A DNA stretch of 64,000 nt from Gemmatimonadales bacterium. GTDB lineage: Bacteria; Gemmatimonadota; Gemmatimonadetes; Gemmatimonadales; GWC2-71-9. The notes under the pieces are model-generated. The model searched no databases, was not told the origin of the DNA, and worked only from the letters and a program-made list of their open reading frames with translations. The position numbers and the translations under genes are program-made. Positions 52,954-62,777 of this stretch are shown here, piece after piece. Each line of letters begins with the position of its first letter. Positions within the stretch are counted from its first letter, which is position 1. The stretch spans positions 1-64,000 of the forward strand of contig JAHBVU010000006.1 of assembly GCA_019637315.1 (NCBI GenBank). The letters are read 5' to 3'.

Positions 52954-53508
52954 ATGAAGCTCACTCTCGCTGCCGCTCTCCTTACCACCTGCACGGTTGC
53001 CGCTGCTGCGCAGAATGCGCCTCGCTTTCATCCCAGCGGTCGTGCCACCAGCCAGGTGACGCTGATGACCTCCGAGCCCAACGCCACCCCGCGCGTCATT
53101 CGCCTCGACTGGGGGCAGCCACACCTCCGTGGACGCGCGTTACACACCGATTCCCTGGTGCCCTATGGCCAGGTCTGGCGCACCGGCGCCAACGATGCCA
53201 CGACCCTGCACACCGACTTCGACCTGACTCTGGGCGGCGTGCAGCTACCGAAGGGCAGCTACGTCGTCTTTACCCTGCCCGGCCGAGACGGCTGGCAACT
53301 GATTCTGCAGACCAATCGCGGCCAAAGCATCGGCGGCTATCAAGCCGCCAATGACGCTGCCAGGGTGCCGTTGCGTCTCCGCACCCTCGCGGCACCGGTG
53401 GAAGCCTTTACGATGTGGCTGGTGCCCGCAGCAAGCGGGCTCGCCGGAGAGCTGCGGATGGCCTGGGGGACGTCGGAGCTCTCGGTCCCATATACCGCAA
53501 CGCCCTGA
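52954..53508 (+). CDS. Exported DUF2911 protein
   Basis: A 184-aa protein with a signal peptide of about 20 residues. The mature part has the DUF2911 signature: VIRLDWGQPHLRGRAL, YGQVWRTGANDATTLHTD and LPKGSYVVFTLPG, a compact beta-sandwich. The role of the family is not established. It starts at ATG 52954; an in-frame GTG upstream was rejected because it removes the signal peptide. Stand-alone gene. Confidence 0.9.
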   Translation: MKLTLAAALLTTCTVAAAAQNAPRFHPSGRATSQVTLMTSEPNATPRVIRLDWGQPHLRGRALHTDSLVPYGQVWRTGANDATTLHTDFDLTLGGVQLPKGSYVVFTLPGRDGWQLILQTNRGQSIGGYQAANDAARVPLRLRTLAAPVEAFTMWLVPAASGLAGELRMAWGTSELSVPYTATP

Positions 53509-53597
53509 GTCGTCCTCCCGAGCCGGATCGGCCCATGCCGGTCGGGCGACGCTGACCGACTTGAACGCATCACATTCGATCTTTCATAGAGGCCATC

Positions 53598-55079
53598 ATG
53601 TGGTTGTCCCCCCTGACTCAGGTCGCCGCGTCACTCGCCCTCGCGCTCGGTTCGCCGACCGTTGCCCCAACCGAGGCGCGTCTCGCCATCGCCACGCGGC
53701 CGGCCGCGCTATCGAGTGATTCGGCGGCACTGCGTCGCGCGAGGGCCGTCGATTCGCTGTTTGCCCGCTGGCATCGCCCTGATTCGCCCGGCGCATCGGT
53801 GGCGGTGATCTACGACGGCGAGGTGGTGCATGCGAAGGGATACGGGATGGCCAGCCTGGAGCACGGCGTGCCCAACCAGCCGCACACGGTCTTCGACATC
53901 GCGTCGGTGTCGAAACAGTTCGGCGCCTTCGCGATTGCGCTCCTCGAAGCCGATGGCCGTCTGGCCCTCGACGATGACGTCCGCAAGTACGTACCCGACC
54001 TGCCGGATTTCGGCCACGCCATTACGGTGCGCCACCTGGTGCATCACACCTCGGGGCTGCGGGACTGGCCGGGTACGCTCCGGATGGGAGGCTGGAGCAG
54101 CGAGGACGTCATGTCATTCGAGCAGATCCTCCGAATGGCTTACAGCCAGAAGACGCTCAACTTCAAGCCCAACGACGAGCATGCCTACTCCAACACGGGC
54201 TACAACGTGATGGCCGAGATCGTCCAGCGCGTCGCAGGGAAGAGCTTCAGACAGTTTACCGAGGAGCGCATCTTCCGACCGTTAGGCATGACCCGAACCC
54301 ATTTCCACGATGATCATCGTGAGGTGGTTCGCAACATGGCCGAATCGTACGCACCCGATCGGGAGGGTAATCGCGGCTATCTCCACGTCACCTCGAACCT
54401 GACCGCGCTGGCCTCGAGTTCGCTCTTCACTACGGTCGAAGACCTGGCCAAGTGGGTGCGCAACTTCGAAACCGCCGAGGTTGGCGGGCGCCGGGTCATC
54501 GAGGCCATGCACCGCCGCGGCGTTCTCAACGCCGGCGACACCATTCCGTATGCGTTCGGACAGAGCAAGGGCCAGTATCGCGGAGCGGAGACCTGGTCGC
54601 ACGGCGGCTCCTGGGCCGGCTACCGGAGCGTCCTGACCCGATACCCTGCGCACCGATTCGCCGTCATCATTCTGGGCAACACCGCTGATATGGCACCGGG
54701 AACGCTCGCCAACAGCATCGCCGACATCTACTTGGGTAATCGGCTGGGGCAGGCCGTGGCACAGTCGCGGACGCCCGATCCCGCCAACCAAGCGGCGCCG
54801 TGGCACCCGACTGTAGCCGAGCTCAGAGAGTTCGTGGGTGAGTACCGCAGCGACGAGCTCGACACCTCCTGGCACATCCGACTGGTCGACGGCAAGCTGG
54901 TCTCGAGTCACTTCCGCCTGGGCGACTCGCCGTTTCTGCCGGTGACGAAGGATCAGTTCCGTTCGCAGGGCCCCGGCGGCGAACTCACTTTCCAGCGCGA
55001 TCGCCGCGGTCGCATCACCGGCTTCGTCAGCAATTCGGTTCGGATCCGCCACTTTCTGTTCCGACGGGTCGGGAACTGA
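53598..55079 (+). CDS. Exported serine hydrolase, beta-lactamase/penicillin-binding class C type
   Basis: A 493-aa enzyme with an N-terminal export signal. The class C-like catalytic set is Ser103-x-x-Lys106 (SVSK), Tyr197-Ser-Asn199 and HGG at 335-337. A long C-terminal part (about 400-493) resembles the DUF3471/lipocalin-like tail found in such peptidases (EFVGEYRSDELDTSWHIRL). Candidate substrates are D-amino acid peptides or esters; beta-lactamase activity is not shown. Its last 53 bp overlap the convergent ankyrin gene. Confidence 0.9.
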   Translation: MWLSPLTQVAASLALALGSPTVAPTEARLAIATRPAALSSDSAALRRARAVDSLFARWHRPDSPGASVAVIYDGEVVHAKGYGMASLEHGVPNQPHTVFDIASVSKQFGAFAIALLEADGRLALDDDVRKYVPDLPDFGHAITVRHLVHHTSGLRDWPGTLRMGGWSSEDVMSFEQILRMAYSQKTLNFKPNDEHAYSNTGYNVMAEIVQRVAGKSFRQFTEERIFRPLGMTRTHFHDDHREVVRNMAESYAPDREGNRGYLHVTSNLTALASSSLFTTVEDLAKWVRNFETAEVGGRRVIEAMHRRGVLNAGDTIPYAFGQSKGQYRGAETWSHGGSWAGYRSVLTRYPAHRFAVIILGNTADMAPGTLANSIADIYLGNRLGQAVAQSRTPDPANQAAPWHPTVAELREFVGEYRSDELDTSWHIRLVDGKLVSSHFRLGDSPFLPVTKDQFRSQGPGGELTFQRDRRGRITGFVSNSVRIRHFLFRRVGN

Positions 55080-56523
55080 GCGCGGCGATCGTAGCCGGGT
55101 AGTCGCCGTCCAGCTCTCGAATGTGCTGGGCACCAAACTGTGCCCATTCGAGCGGGGTGGCACGGTGCTCGTGATCCCGGATGCGCAGGTCCGCACCGAC
55201 GGGCAGCAGCACCGACACGACCTGAGCCCGGCCCGCAATCGCGGCATGATGCAGAGGTGTCGCGCCGAACTCGTCCAGACCGTTGACGGGAAACCCGGCC
55301 GCAAGGCAAGCTTGGACGACGGGGATGTCGCCGCGACGGGCAGCATCTCGCAGCAGCCGCAGGTCCTCGGGATCGAGCTCGCGGAGTAATGCTGGCGTTG
55401 CCAGTTGCTCCGCGAGGCCGACACTTCCCGATGCGCACGCCTCCAGCAGTTGGTCAGCCGGGGACAGCGGCGTCGGCAACGCGCCAGCCAGTTCGAGAAC
55501 CGTTGCCAGGGCGGCCTGACCGCTCCGCCGGGCCAGGAGCCAGGCCGATCGGCCATCCCCGCGCTCAGCCCGAGGGTCGGCCCCTCGATCGAGCAGCAGG
55601 CGGACGACGTCGGGGCTCTGACCCTGCCGCACCGCTGCATGCAGCGCGGTCTCTCGCTCCGCGCCCGATCGGATATTCGGATCAGCCCCGTGATCGAGCA
55701 GCCAGCGAATCCCGCGACCGACGGCCGGGTGGCGCTCGACATCCCAATATCGATGGAGGAAGTACAAGGGCGTGTTGCCCCAATCGCCGACCTGATTCAG
55801 CTCGACCCCGAATTCGAGCAACAGAGCAAGCGCCTCTTCGTGATAGCGTTCTGCGGCGTGATGAACGGACTCACCGTCGGTCGGCCGAGCACCAGCCTCC
55901 AGCAGCATCCGCGCAATGACCGGAACGTTCGACTGCCCGGTCACGGCATAGAGCGCCGGCAGTGCGTATCGCGTCGCTCTCACATTGGGATCAGCCCCTC
56001 GATCGAGCAGCAGGCGGGCACATGCAGCCAGCTCCGCATCCAACGCCTCGCTGACACCGTGATAGGGAGAGAAGCAAAGCCACGCTAGCGGGGATGACGG
56101 CGGATCGCCCTCCGCTCGTTCGACCGAACCAGGATCGGCGTCGAGCAGGTCGCCCAGCTCACGCACCCGGCCGAGCGCTGCAGCCACAGCGGGACTGACC
56201 CGGGCAATGGTCGGTTCTGTCGTGAGAACCTGCTCAGCCCGAGACCGGCTCTGATCCAGGACGGCTTTCAGAAAAGTGTCGACCGCGGCACCGACTCCTC
56301 GCGATGCCGCAACTCTGGTCCGAAGCCGCGCCCAACTCGCAAAGCCATACTCCCTGGCGACCACGCGTTGTGCGTCCGTAAGCCGCAGTGCGGTCCGCGG
56401 CCCGAGGACAGCCTCGACGCGCCCGACGGCCTCCGGTACGCGCGCAGCGAACGCCCGCACCAGTGCCTTGGCTTCGTGCTTGAGATAGTCGAGATGCGGA
56501 CGCGCGGGAAGGCCCTTCGACAT
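55027..56523 (-). CDS. Ankyrin-repeat protein
   Basis: A 498-aa soluble protein. Residues of about 1-75 are a helical region (LDYLKHEAKALVRAFAARVPEAV and LTDAQRVVAREYGFASWARLRTRV) typical of bacterial ankyrin proteins; about 160-490 contain at least six ankyrin repeats (LLLDRGADPNVRA, TPLYFLHRYW, ETALHAAVRQGQSP, ATPLHHAAIAGRAQ). It should act in protein binding. The ATG has an AAAGGGGG site. No partner is adjacent. Confidence 0.9.
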   Translation of the reverse strand: MSKGLPARPHLDYLKHEAKALVRAFAARVPEAVGRVEAVLGPRTALRLTDAQRVVAREYGFASWARLRTRVAASRGVGAAVDTFLKAVLDQSRSRAEQVLTTEPTIARVSPAVAAALGRVRELGDLLDADPGSVERAEGDPPSSPLAWLCFSPYHGVSEALDAELAACARLLLDRGADPNVRATRYALPALYAVTGQSNVPVIARMLLEAGARPTDGESVHHAAERYHEEALALLLEFGVELNQVGDWGNTPLYFLHRYWDVERHPAVGRGIRWLLDHGADPNIRSGAERETALHAAVRQGQSPDVVRLLLDRGADPRAERGDGRSAWLLARRSGQAALATVLELAGALPTPLSPADQLLEACASGSVGLAEQLATPALLRELDPEDLRLLRDAARRGDIPVVQACLAAGFPVNGLDEFGATPLHHAAIAGRAQVVSVLLPVGADLRIRDHEHRATPLEWAQFGAQHIRELDGDYPATIAALSSRPVGTESGGSEPNC

Positions 56524-56703
56524 GGCAACCCCCTTTCAGTATCGCCCGGTGTCCGCGTCGTTCGGGCCGAAAGAAGGTCGTCGATGTCGAGCAATACAGA
56601 CAGGTGGACTGAGTCCTTTCCGCGGACCGGATGCGCCCTGAACGCTGCCACAACTTTAGCGCGCCGGAACAGGCTGGTCAAACGCCAAGCGGCGGCGTCT
56701 GGT

Positions 56704-56709
56704 TATACT
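56704..56709 (+). promoter_or_regulatory. -10 box TATACT before the AAC(2')-like gene
   Basis: TATACT (5/6) lies 29 nt before the ATG. No clear -35 at 17 nt. The divergent ankyrin gene starts 216 bp away. Confidence 0.4.
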
Positions 56710-56738
56710 GCAAACGACTCGTCGAAAGACCCGCACTG

Positions 56739-57269
56739 ATGTCGCTGATCGTCGAACGCGCCGCCACCGAGGCCCTGCCGGAGAGCACCCGAGCCGCCAT
56801 CCTGTCACTGTGCAAGAACGCCTACGGGGAAGACCTGACCGGATACCTCAAGGACATTGGTCCGGGCATCCACCTCCTCGGCTGGGATGGGCCCGACCTG
56901 GTCTCGCACCTGATGTGGATCGAGCGCCGGCTCGACCCTGGCAACCTGCCGCCGCTCAGAGCGGCCTATGTCGAGCTGGTCGCCACACATCCTGACCACC
57001 AGCGGCGTGGCCACGCTACGGCCCTGATGCAGCAGCTGGCCGAGGCAATCGACTCCTATGATCTCGGCGCACTTTCCCCCGCCGAAACCTCTCTGTACGA
57101 GCGCTTGGGGTGGGAACGCTGGCAGGGACCGTTGCTGGTAAAGGGCCCATCGGGAATCGAAACGGCTCCGAATGAAGCCGTCATGATCCTCCGCCTTCCG
57201 CTGACCCCCTCGGCACTCGACCTGAAAGCCTCCCTCGCGGTCAGTTGGCGCCCCGGCGAAATCTGGTAA
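56739..57269 (+). CDS. GNAT acetyltransferase, AAC(2')-like
   Basis: A 176-aa acetyl-CoA-dependent transferase. The order of motifs copies aminoglycoside 2'-N-acetyltransferases: AYVELVATHPDHQRRGHATALM (acetyl-CoA pyrophosphate loop), YDLGALSPAETSLYERLGWERWQGPL, then a closing ETAPNEAVMILRLP. The family has chromosomal members that are not drug-resistance genes, so the true substrate may be peptidoglycan sugars or another amine. Start ATG 56739 was preferred because an earlier in-frame ATG overlaps no ribosome site and adds an atypical N-terminus. Confidence 0.82.
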   Translation: MSLIVERAATEALPESTRAAILSLCKNAYGEDLTGYLKDIGPGIHLLGWDGPDLVSHLMWIERRLDPGNLPPLRAAYVELVATHPDHQRRGHATALMQQLAEAIDSYDLGALSPAETSLYERLGWERWQGPLLVKGPSGIETAPNEAVMILRLPLTPSALDLKASLAVSWRPGEIW

Positions 57270-57313
57270 GCGCTCGACGTGGTCCGCGGCTTGAACGGCC
57301 GGGTGCTTCCAGC

Positions 57314-57319
57314 TAACCT
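57314..57319 (+). promoter_or_regulatory. -10-like TAACCT before the MarR-GNAT gene
   Basis: TAACCT (4/6) ends 8 nt before the ATG. It fits the leaderless pattern but is a weaker match. Confidence 0.3.
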
Positions 57320-57327
57320 CAGGCCAC

Positions 57328-58212
57328 ATGGAGGCTGAACAGATTCGTCAGGTCCGCTTGTTCCAACGGATCGTCTCGCAGCGAACCGGTGCCCTGCATG
57401 ATCGCTTTCTGGGGCGCGACCGGCCGATGGGGGCGTCACGAGTCCTTTATGAGATCGGCTCGTCAGGTGCGGACCTGCGCGACCTCTGCACCCGCCTCGA
57501 CCTCGATTCCGGCTACCTGACCCGGCTGATCCATGACCTGGTTTCCGAGGGTCTCGCCTCGGTTGAGACCTCACCCGACGACGAGCGGGTCCGACACGCC
57601 AGCCTGACCGCAGCGGGACGGGCTGAGGTCGAGGAGATGAACCGTCGCGCGGATCAACTCACCGTCTCTCTGCTCGAGAACCTCGATCCGGCGGAGCGAC
57701 AGCGCCTGTTGGATGCAATGGCGGTGGTCTGCCGCCTGCTCCAAATCAGTGGACTGCGGATCGAGCGGGTCGAACCGGACAGCCCCGAGGCTCGCTGGTG
57801 TATCGAGCAATACTTCGAAGAACTAAGGCGCCGGTTCGAGGGCGGCTTCGACCCTTCCCTCGTCCTCCCCACCGATGAGGCCGACTTGCGCCCCCCCCGG
57901 GGCGTGGTCATGGTCGCGAGCATCGACGGCGCCTGGGTCGCCTGTGCCTCGCTCAAGACGCTCACACCGGGCGTCGGCTATCTCAAGCGGATGTGGGTCG
58001 ACGGATCACTGCGGGGTATGGGCATCGGCCGCCGCCTGCTGGCGGCGATGGAATCTGAAGCGCGCCAGCTGGGCATGACGACGCTCCGCCTCGAAACCAA
58101 CCGTGCCCTGGTCGAAGCGATCCGCATGTACCGGCACCTGGGCTACGACGAGGTACCACCGTTCAATGCAGAGCCCTACGCACACCATTGGTTCGAGAAA
58201 CACTTGACCTGA
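57328..58212 (+). CDS. MarR-type regulator fused to a GNAT acetyltransferase
   Basis: A 294-aa protein. Residues 1-145 form a MarR winged helix (SRVLYEIGSSGADLRDLCTRLDLDSGYLTRLI, then VSEGLASVETSPDDERVRHASLT). Residues of about 150-294 are a GNAT domain (LKRMWVDGSLRGMGIGRRLLAAMESEARQLG, ETNRALVEAIRMYRHLGYDEV). MarR-GNAT fusions are a known bacterial architecture. Whether it controls the neighbouring acetyltransferase gene is speculation. Confidence 0.92.
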   Translation: MEAEQIRQVRLFQRIVSQRTGALHDRFLGRDRPMGASRVLYEIGSSGADLRDLCTRLDLDSGYLTRLIHDLVSEGLASVETSPDDERVRHASLTAAGRAEVEEMNRRADQLTVSLLENLDPAERQRLLDAMAVVCRLLQISGLRIERVEPDSPEARWCIEQYFEELRRRFEGGFDPSLVLPTDEADLRPPRGVVMVASIDGAWVACASLKTLTPGVGYLKRMWVDGSLRGMGIGRRLLAAMESEARQLGMTTLRLETNRALVEAIRMYRHLGYDEVPPFNAEPYAHHWFEKHLT

Positions 58213-58245
58213 CCCTGACGTCGCACGTTCAGCAGGAGCCATCCG

Positions 58246-58770
58246 ATGCAGTTCGATCTCGATCAGAGCATCGCCGTCCTCGAGCGGACGCCGCGAGTAC
58301 TCCGCGCCCTCCTCGGCGAGTTGGGCGACGACTGGACCCGCGCCAACGAAGGCCCCGAAAGCTGGAGCCCGTTCGACGTAGTCGGTCACCTGATCGACAG
58401 CGAGGAGACCAACTGGCTGCCTCGCATCCGCGTCATTCTGGACGGCGCCGGCGATCGGCGGTTCCCGCCGTTCGACCGGTTTCGGCACCTGACCCGAAAT
58501 CAGGGTCGGGCCCTCCCGGAGTTGCTGGACCGGTTTGTCACCCTGCGGGCGGAGAGCCTGGTCGAACTGCGCGGGCTTGGACTCGATCCGAGGGACCTGA
58601 CCCGAACTGGCGTGCATCCCGAGTTTGGCGAAGTTACCCTTGACCAGCTCCTGGCAACCTGGGTCGTCCACGATCTGGCCCATCTCGGCCAGATCGCCCG
58701 CGTCATGGCGAAGCAGTACGCCGAGGCCGTCGGCCCCTGGCAGGCATACCTGACCATCCTCCGACGTTAG
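58246..58770 (+). CDS. DinB family protein (metal-binding four-helix bundle)
   Basis: A 174-aa protein. The three metal-ligand histidines of the DinB fold are present: His47 in VVGHLIDSEE, then the H-x3-H pair in WVVHDLAHLGQIARVM. An AGGAG ribosome site precedes the ATG. DinB/YfiT proteins in this group often act as thiol-dependent transferases. No partner thiol pathway is visible here. Confidence 0.88.
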   Translation: MQFDLDQSIAVLERTPRVLRALLGELGDDWTRANEGPESWSPFDVVGHLIDSEETNWLPRIRVILDGAGDRRFPPFDRFRHLTRNQGRALPELLDRFVTLRAESLVELRGLGLDPRDLTRTGVHPEFGEVTLDQLLATWVVHDLAHLGQIARVMAKQYAEAVGPWQAYLTILRR

Positions 58771-58786
58771 GCGGAACGCTCGCTCC

Positions 58787-59752
58787 TCAGGGCGACGTTG
58801 CCACCGGTGGCAGCGAACGCAGGTAGACCCAGAGCGCTTCCAGCTCGACATCGGTCATGGCCTGAGCGTACCGCATGATCAGCGTCATCGGCATCCGGAT
58901 CGAGGTGCCGTCCTTGCGGACGCCCTCTCGCATCGCGCGGACGAAGTCCTGGTGCTCCCAGGAGGCGAGGCCGGATGGGTCCGGCGTCAGATTCCGAGCC
59001 GGCGGCCAGCTCGGGTCGCCGGCCGTAATCGGGCCGCCGGCCAGGTTCGACCCATGACATCCGGTGCAGGTCGCTGCCAGGTGAGCACCAAAGGCGACCG
59101 TGGGCTCGGACGGCGGCGGAACCCGCAGGTGGGGCTGGTCGTGCGCCTCGATCCGGGCCACCGGCATCGGCAACCGGCCCGTTGCCACCAGCATCTTGCC
59201 GATCGGACCCAGCGTCGGCGCAGGCATGGTTCGATCGACCGACGGGACGGAGCGGATGTAAGAGATGATGTCCCCCAGCTCCTGATCGGACATCAGGGCA
59301 AAATCCTCCGATGGCATCATCGAGGGCCGACCATCCGGGAGAATGCCGTGCCGGACGGCCCAATCCCACTCTCGTGCGGTGTAGCTGGCCGTCACACTGC
59401 CCGAGCCCAACGTCAGATTGGGGCCGAGCAAGGTCCCCATGGGAAAGGCATCGATCATGGTTCCGCCACCGAGATCCTCGCCGTGGCATTCGATGCAGGC
59501 GTAGCGGGAGTTGACGAGGTGGCGGCCGCGGGCCACCGCGCTGGCGAGCGCCGAGTCCGCGGCCGCCGCCGGATCGAGGCCGGCCGCAGCAGCGCTATCC
59601 AGCGGCGCCGGAATCGGAAAATCGACCACGTGGGCCTGGTAGGTGGCCGAGCGAATCTGTCCGGCCGTGCGGGTCGCCCAGATGTAGCCACCCAGGACAA
59701 CGACAAGTGCCAGCGCCACAACCACGCCCAGGATCTTCAACACCATCTTCAT
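58787..59752 (-). CDS. Membrane-anchored dihaem cytochrome c
   Basis: A 321-aa electron carrier. The N-terminus (about 4-23) is an uncleaved signal anchor. Two haem sites are CIECH (Cys86, Cys89, His90) and CTGCH (Cys229, Cys232, His233), each in a c-type domain with candidate Met ligands (SMMPSEDF, IRMPMTLI). It should sit on the periplasmic side. The ATG at 59752 gives the membrane anchor; an upstream in-frame start does not. No oxidase or dehydrogenase gene is adjacent. Confidence 0.9.
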   Translation of the reverse strand: MKMVLKILGVVVALALVVVLGGYIWATRTAGQIRSATYQAHVVDFPIPAPLDSAAAAGLDPAAAADSALASAVARGRHLVNSRYACIECHGEDLGGGTMIDAFPMGTLLGPNLTLGSGSVTASYTAREWDWAVRHGILPDGRPSMMPSEDFALMSDQELGDIISYIRSVPSVDRTMPAPTLGPIGKMLVATGRLPMPVARIEAHDQPHLRVPPPSEPTVAFGAHLAATCTGCHGSNLAGGPITAGDPSWPPARNLTPDPSGLASWEHQDFVRAMREGVRKDGTSIRMPMTLIMRYAQAMTDVELEALWVYLRSLPPVATSP

Positions 59753-59904
59753 GCGATGTCCTTTCGCTGCCGCCCCAGCCACTTGGGGAGTGGATTTGCG
59801 CCTGATGTTGCCGATGGCCTCGACCGCCGAGGCCGAACTCCCGTCCCGGACAAAGATACGCCTCGGGCTACACCACGGAACGGGGTGGCCTTACTTTGGA
59901 AAGT

Positions 59905-60472
59905 ATGAAGCAGTGGATCTTCGTCGGGGCAGTGGTCCTTGGCCTCGTGGCCGGCGCCTGGGGCCTGACCAAGTACGGCAATCGGCATCTGACCGTCGAG
60001 GTTGGGCGGGCGGCGCCCGATTTTACGGCACAGAACCTCCGGACCCAGGAGGCATTCTCTCTTCGCGACCAGTACCGCAATCAGGTTGTCCTCGTCAACC
60101 TGTGGGCCACTTGGTGCCTGCCCTGCCGCAAGGAAATGCCGGATATGGAGCAGCTCTACCGTGAGCTCGGCCCTCATGGTTTCCGGATTGCCGCCGTCAG
60201 CGTCGACGAGGGTGATCTCAAGGGTGTCCTTTCCTTTGCCGACGAGTATGACCTCACCTTCGACATTCTCCACGACGGCGATGGCTCGGTCCAGAAGGCT
60301 TTCCAGACCATCATGTTCCCGGAAAGTTTCCTGATCGATCGGGAAGGCGTCGTGGTCAAGAAGGTTCTTGGTGAGCACCCGTGGAGTTCCGACGCCAATC
60401 GTCGACTGGTGGCCGAGCTCCTGGGTATCGAGTTGGGGACCCCTGCGCCGGCAACACCAGCGGGATCATCCG

Positions 60473-60480
<8 letters not shown>
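59905..60480 (+). CDS. TlpA-like thiol-disulfide oxidoreductase
   Basis: A 191-aa membrane-anchored thioredoxin. Residues 3-21 are the anchor; the active site is WCLPC (Cys71, Cys74) with the cis-Pro region IMFPESFLID. It should reduce periplasmic thiols, for instance in cytochrome c maturation, and the dihaem cytochrome gene lies divergently 152 bp away. The C-terminal tail is Pro/Ala/Gly-rich. Its stop lies inside the start region of tsaD (8-bp overlap). Confidence 0.92.
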
Positions 60481-61542
<1,062 letters not shown>

Positions 61543-61546
<4 letters not shown>

Positions 61547-62379
61547 CGACCGTCTATCCGCTGGTCTTCAGGATCGGGACCTTCGAAATCACTGGTTTCG
61601 GCATCCTGATGATGCTCGCCTTCCTCGTCGGGGGTTGGCTGGTCTCGCTCGAACTGCGGCGTCGCGGCTGGAACGAGGAGTATGGCGCTGACATCGTCGT
61701 CGCCGCAGTGATCGGCGGCATCGTCGGGGCCAAGCTGTGGTACGTCGCCCTGACCGGGGATCCGGGCGCCCTGTTCTCGCGGGGCGGGCTCGTCTGGTAC
61801 GGCGGCTTTCTCGGTGGCGTCCTGGCAGTGATCCTGAACGGCTGGCGCCGCCAGGTGCCGATCCGGGTGACCATGAACCTGGTAGCGCCCGCCCTCGCCG
61901 CCGCCTACGCGGTCGGGCGGGTGGGCTGTTTCGTCGTGGGCGATGACTACGGGCGCCCGACCGACCTGCCGATCGGCGTCAAGTTCCCGCAGGGTCTGCC
62001 ACCATCGACGGCCCAGAACCTGTCCAGCATGTTCGGGGTCCAGGTGCCCGCCGACGTCGCGCCGTCGACTGTGCTTGCCGTGCACCCGACCCAGCTCTAC
62101 GAGGTGCTCGCCATGCTGGCGGTCTTCATGATCCTCTGGCGCTGGCGGCTCAACCATCGGCCGATGGGATGGCTCTTTGGTGCCTACCTGGCCTTTGCCG
62201 GCGTCGAGCGATTCCTGGTCGAAATCCTGCGAGCCAAGGACGACCGATTCCTTGGCGTCTTCACTGTTGCGCAGCTGACCAGCGTGGTGGTGGCAGCCGT
62301 CGGCGTCGCCTTGCTGGTCCGGTATGCCAACGCACCCAATCCGGCGCCCGGAGCATATTTGACCGCACGACCGCGCTGA
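61543..62379 (+). CDS. lgt: Prolipoprotein diacylglyceryl transferase
   Basis: A 278-aa inner-membrane enzyme with about seven helices that attaches diacylglycerol to the lipobox Cys of lipoproteins, several of which are encoded in this window. Conserved segments are RGGLVWYGGFLGG, the signature GRVGCFVVGDDYGRPTD and VHPTQLYE. The C-terminal hydrophobic region ends in a short polar tail. It overlaps tsaD by 4 bp and converges on acpS. Confidence 0.95.
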
Positions 62380-62396
62380 GCGGCCGCGGTCGCTCA
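62377..62396. terminator. Stem-loop spanning the lgt and acpS stop codons
   Basis: TGAGCG-GCCGCGGT-CGCTCA: the left arm begins with the lgt TGA and the right arm ends with the acpS TGA read on the minus strand. It is symmetrical, so it could stop both transcripts; there is no T-run. Confidence 0.4.
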
Positions 62397-62777
62397 GGAC
62401 TCGAGAATCGCGGTCGCGACGGCCGACAGGTCGGAGTGGGTCAGGGACACATGGATGCGCGCGCCGACCTCAGCGTCGACAACCTGCTTGGCGAGGCCAT
62501 GCAGCGCAATGGTCGGTCGACCCGATGGGGCCCGGATCACTTCGATTTCACGCCAGCCGACGCCGCGCGCATTGGGCAACGCCTGCAGCGCCTTGTAGAC
62601 CGCTTCCTTGGCGGCCAGACGAACCGCCAGATGCCGGGGCGGATGCGGCATGGACAGGACGTAGGCAAGCTCGGCACTGGTCAGGAGCCGATCCAGGACG
62701 CGGCGTCTATGCGCAGCGAGCATGGCTTCGGCACGTGCAATGTCGACCACATCCACGCCCAGACCGATCAGCGCCAT
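62394..62777 (-). CDS. acpS: Holo-[acyl-carrier-protein] synthase
   Basis: A 127-aa enzyme that transfers phosphopantetheine to ACP. Signatures are GVDVVDIARAE with metal-binding Asp9 and RLAAKEAVYKAL with Glu58. TSAELAYVLSMP is the usual inner loop. Its start at 62777 overlaps the 3' end of the membrane-protein gene by 10 bp, so it belongs to the minus-strand run from the right edge. Confidence 0.94.
   Translation of the reverse strand: MALIGLGVDVVDIARAEAMLAAHRRRVLDRLLTSAELAYVLSMPHPPRHLAVRLAAKEAVYKALQALPNARGVGWREIEVIRAPSGRPTIALHGLAKQVVDAEVGARIHVSLTHSDLSAVATAILES

Noticed and set aside
56739-57269. Calling the acetyltransferase an antibiotic-resistance gene
   Set aside because: Motif similarity to AAC(2') does not show aminoglycoside activity; chromosomal relatives act on other substrates.
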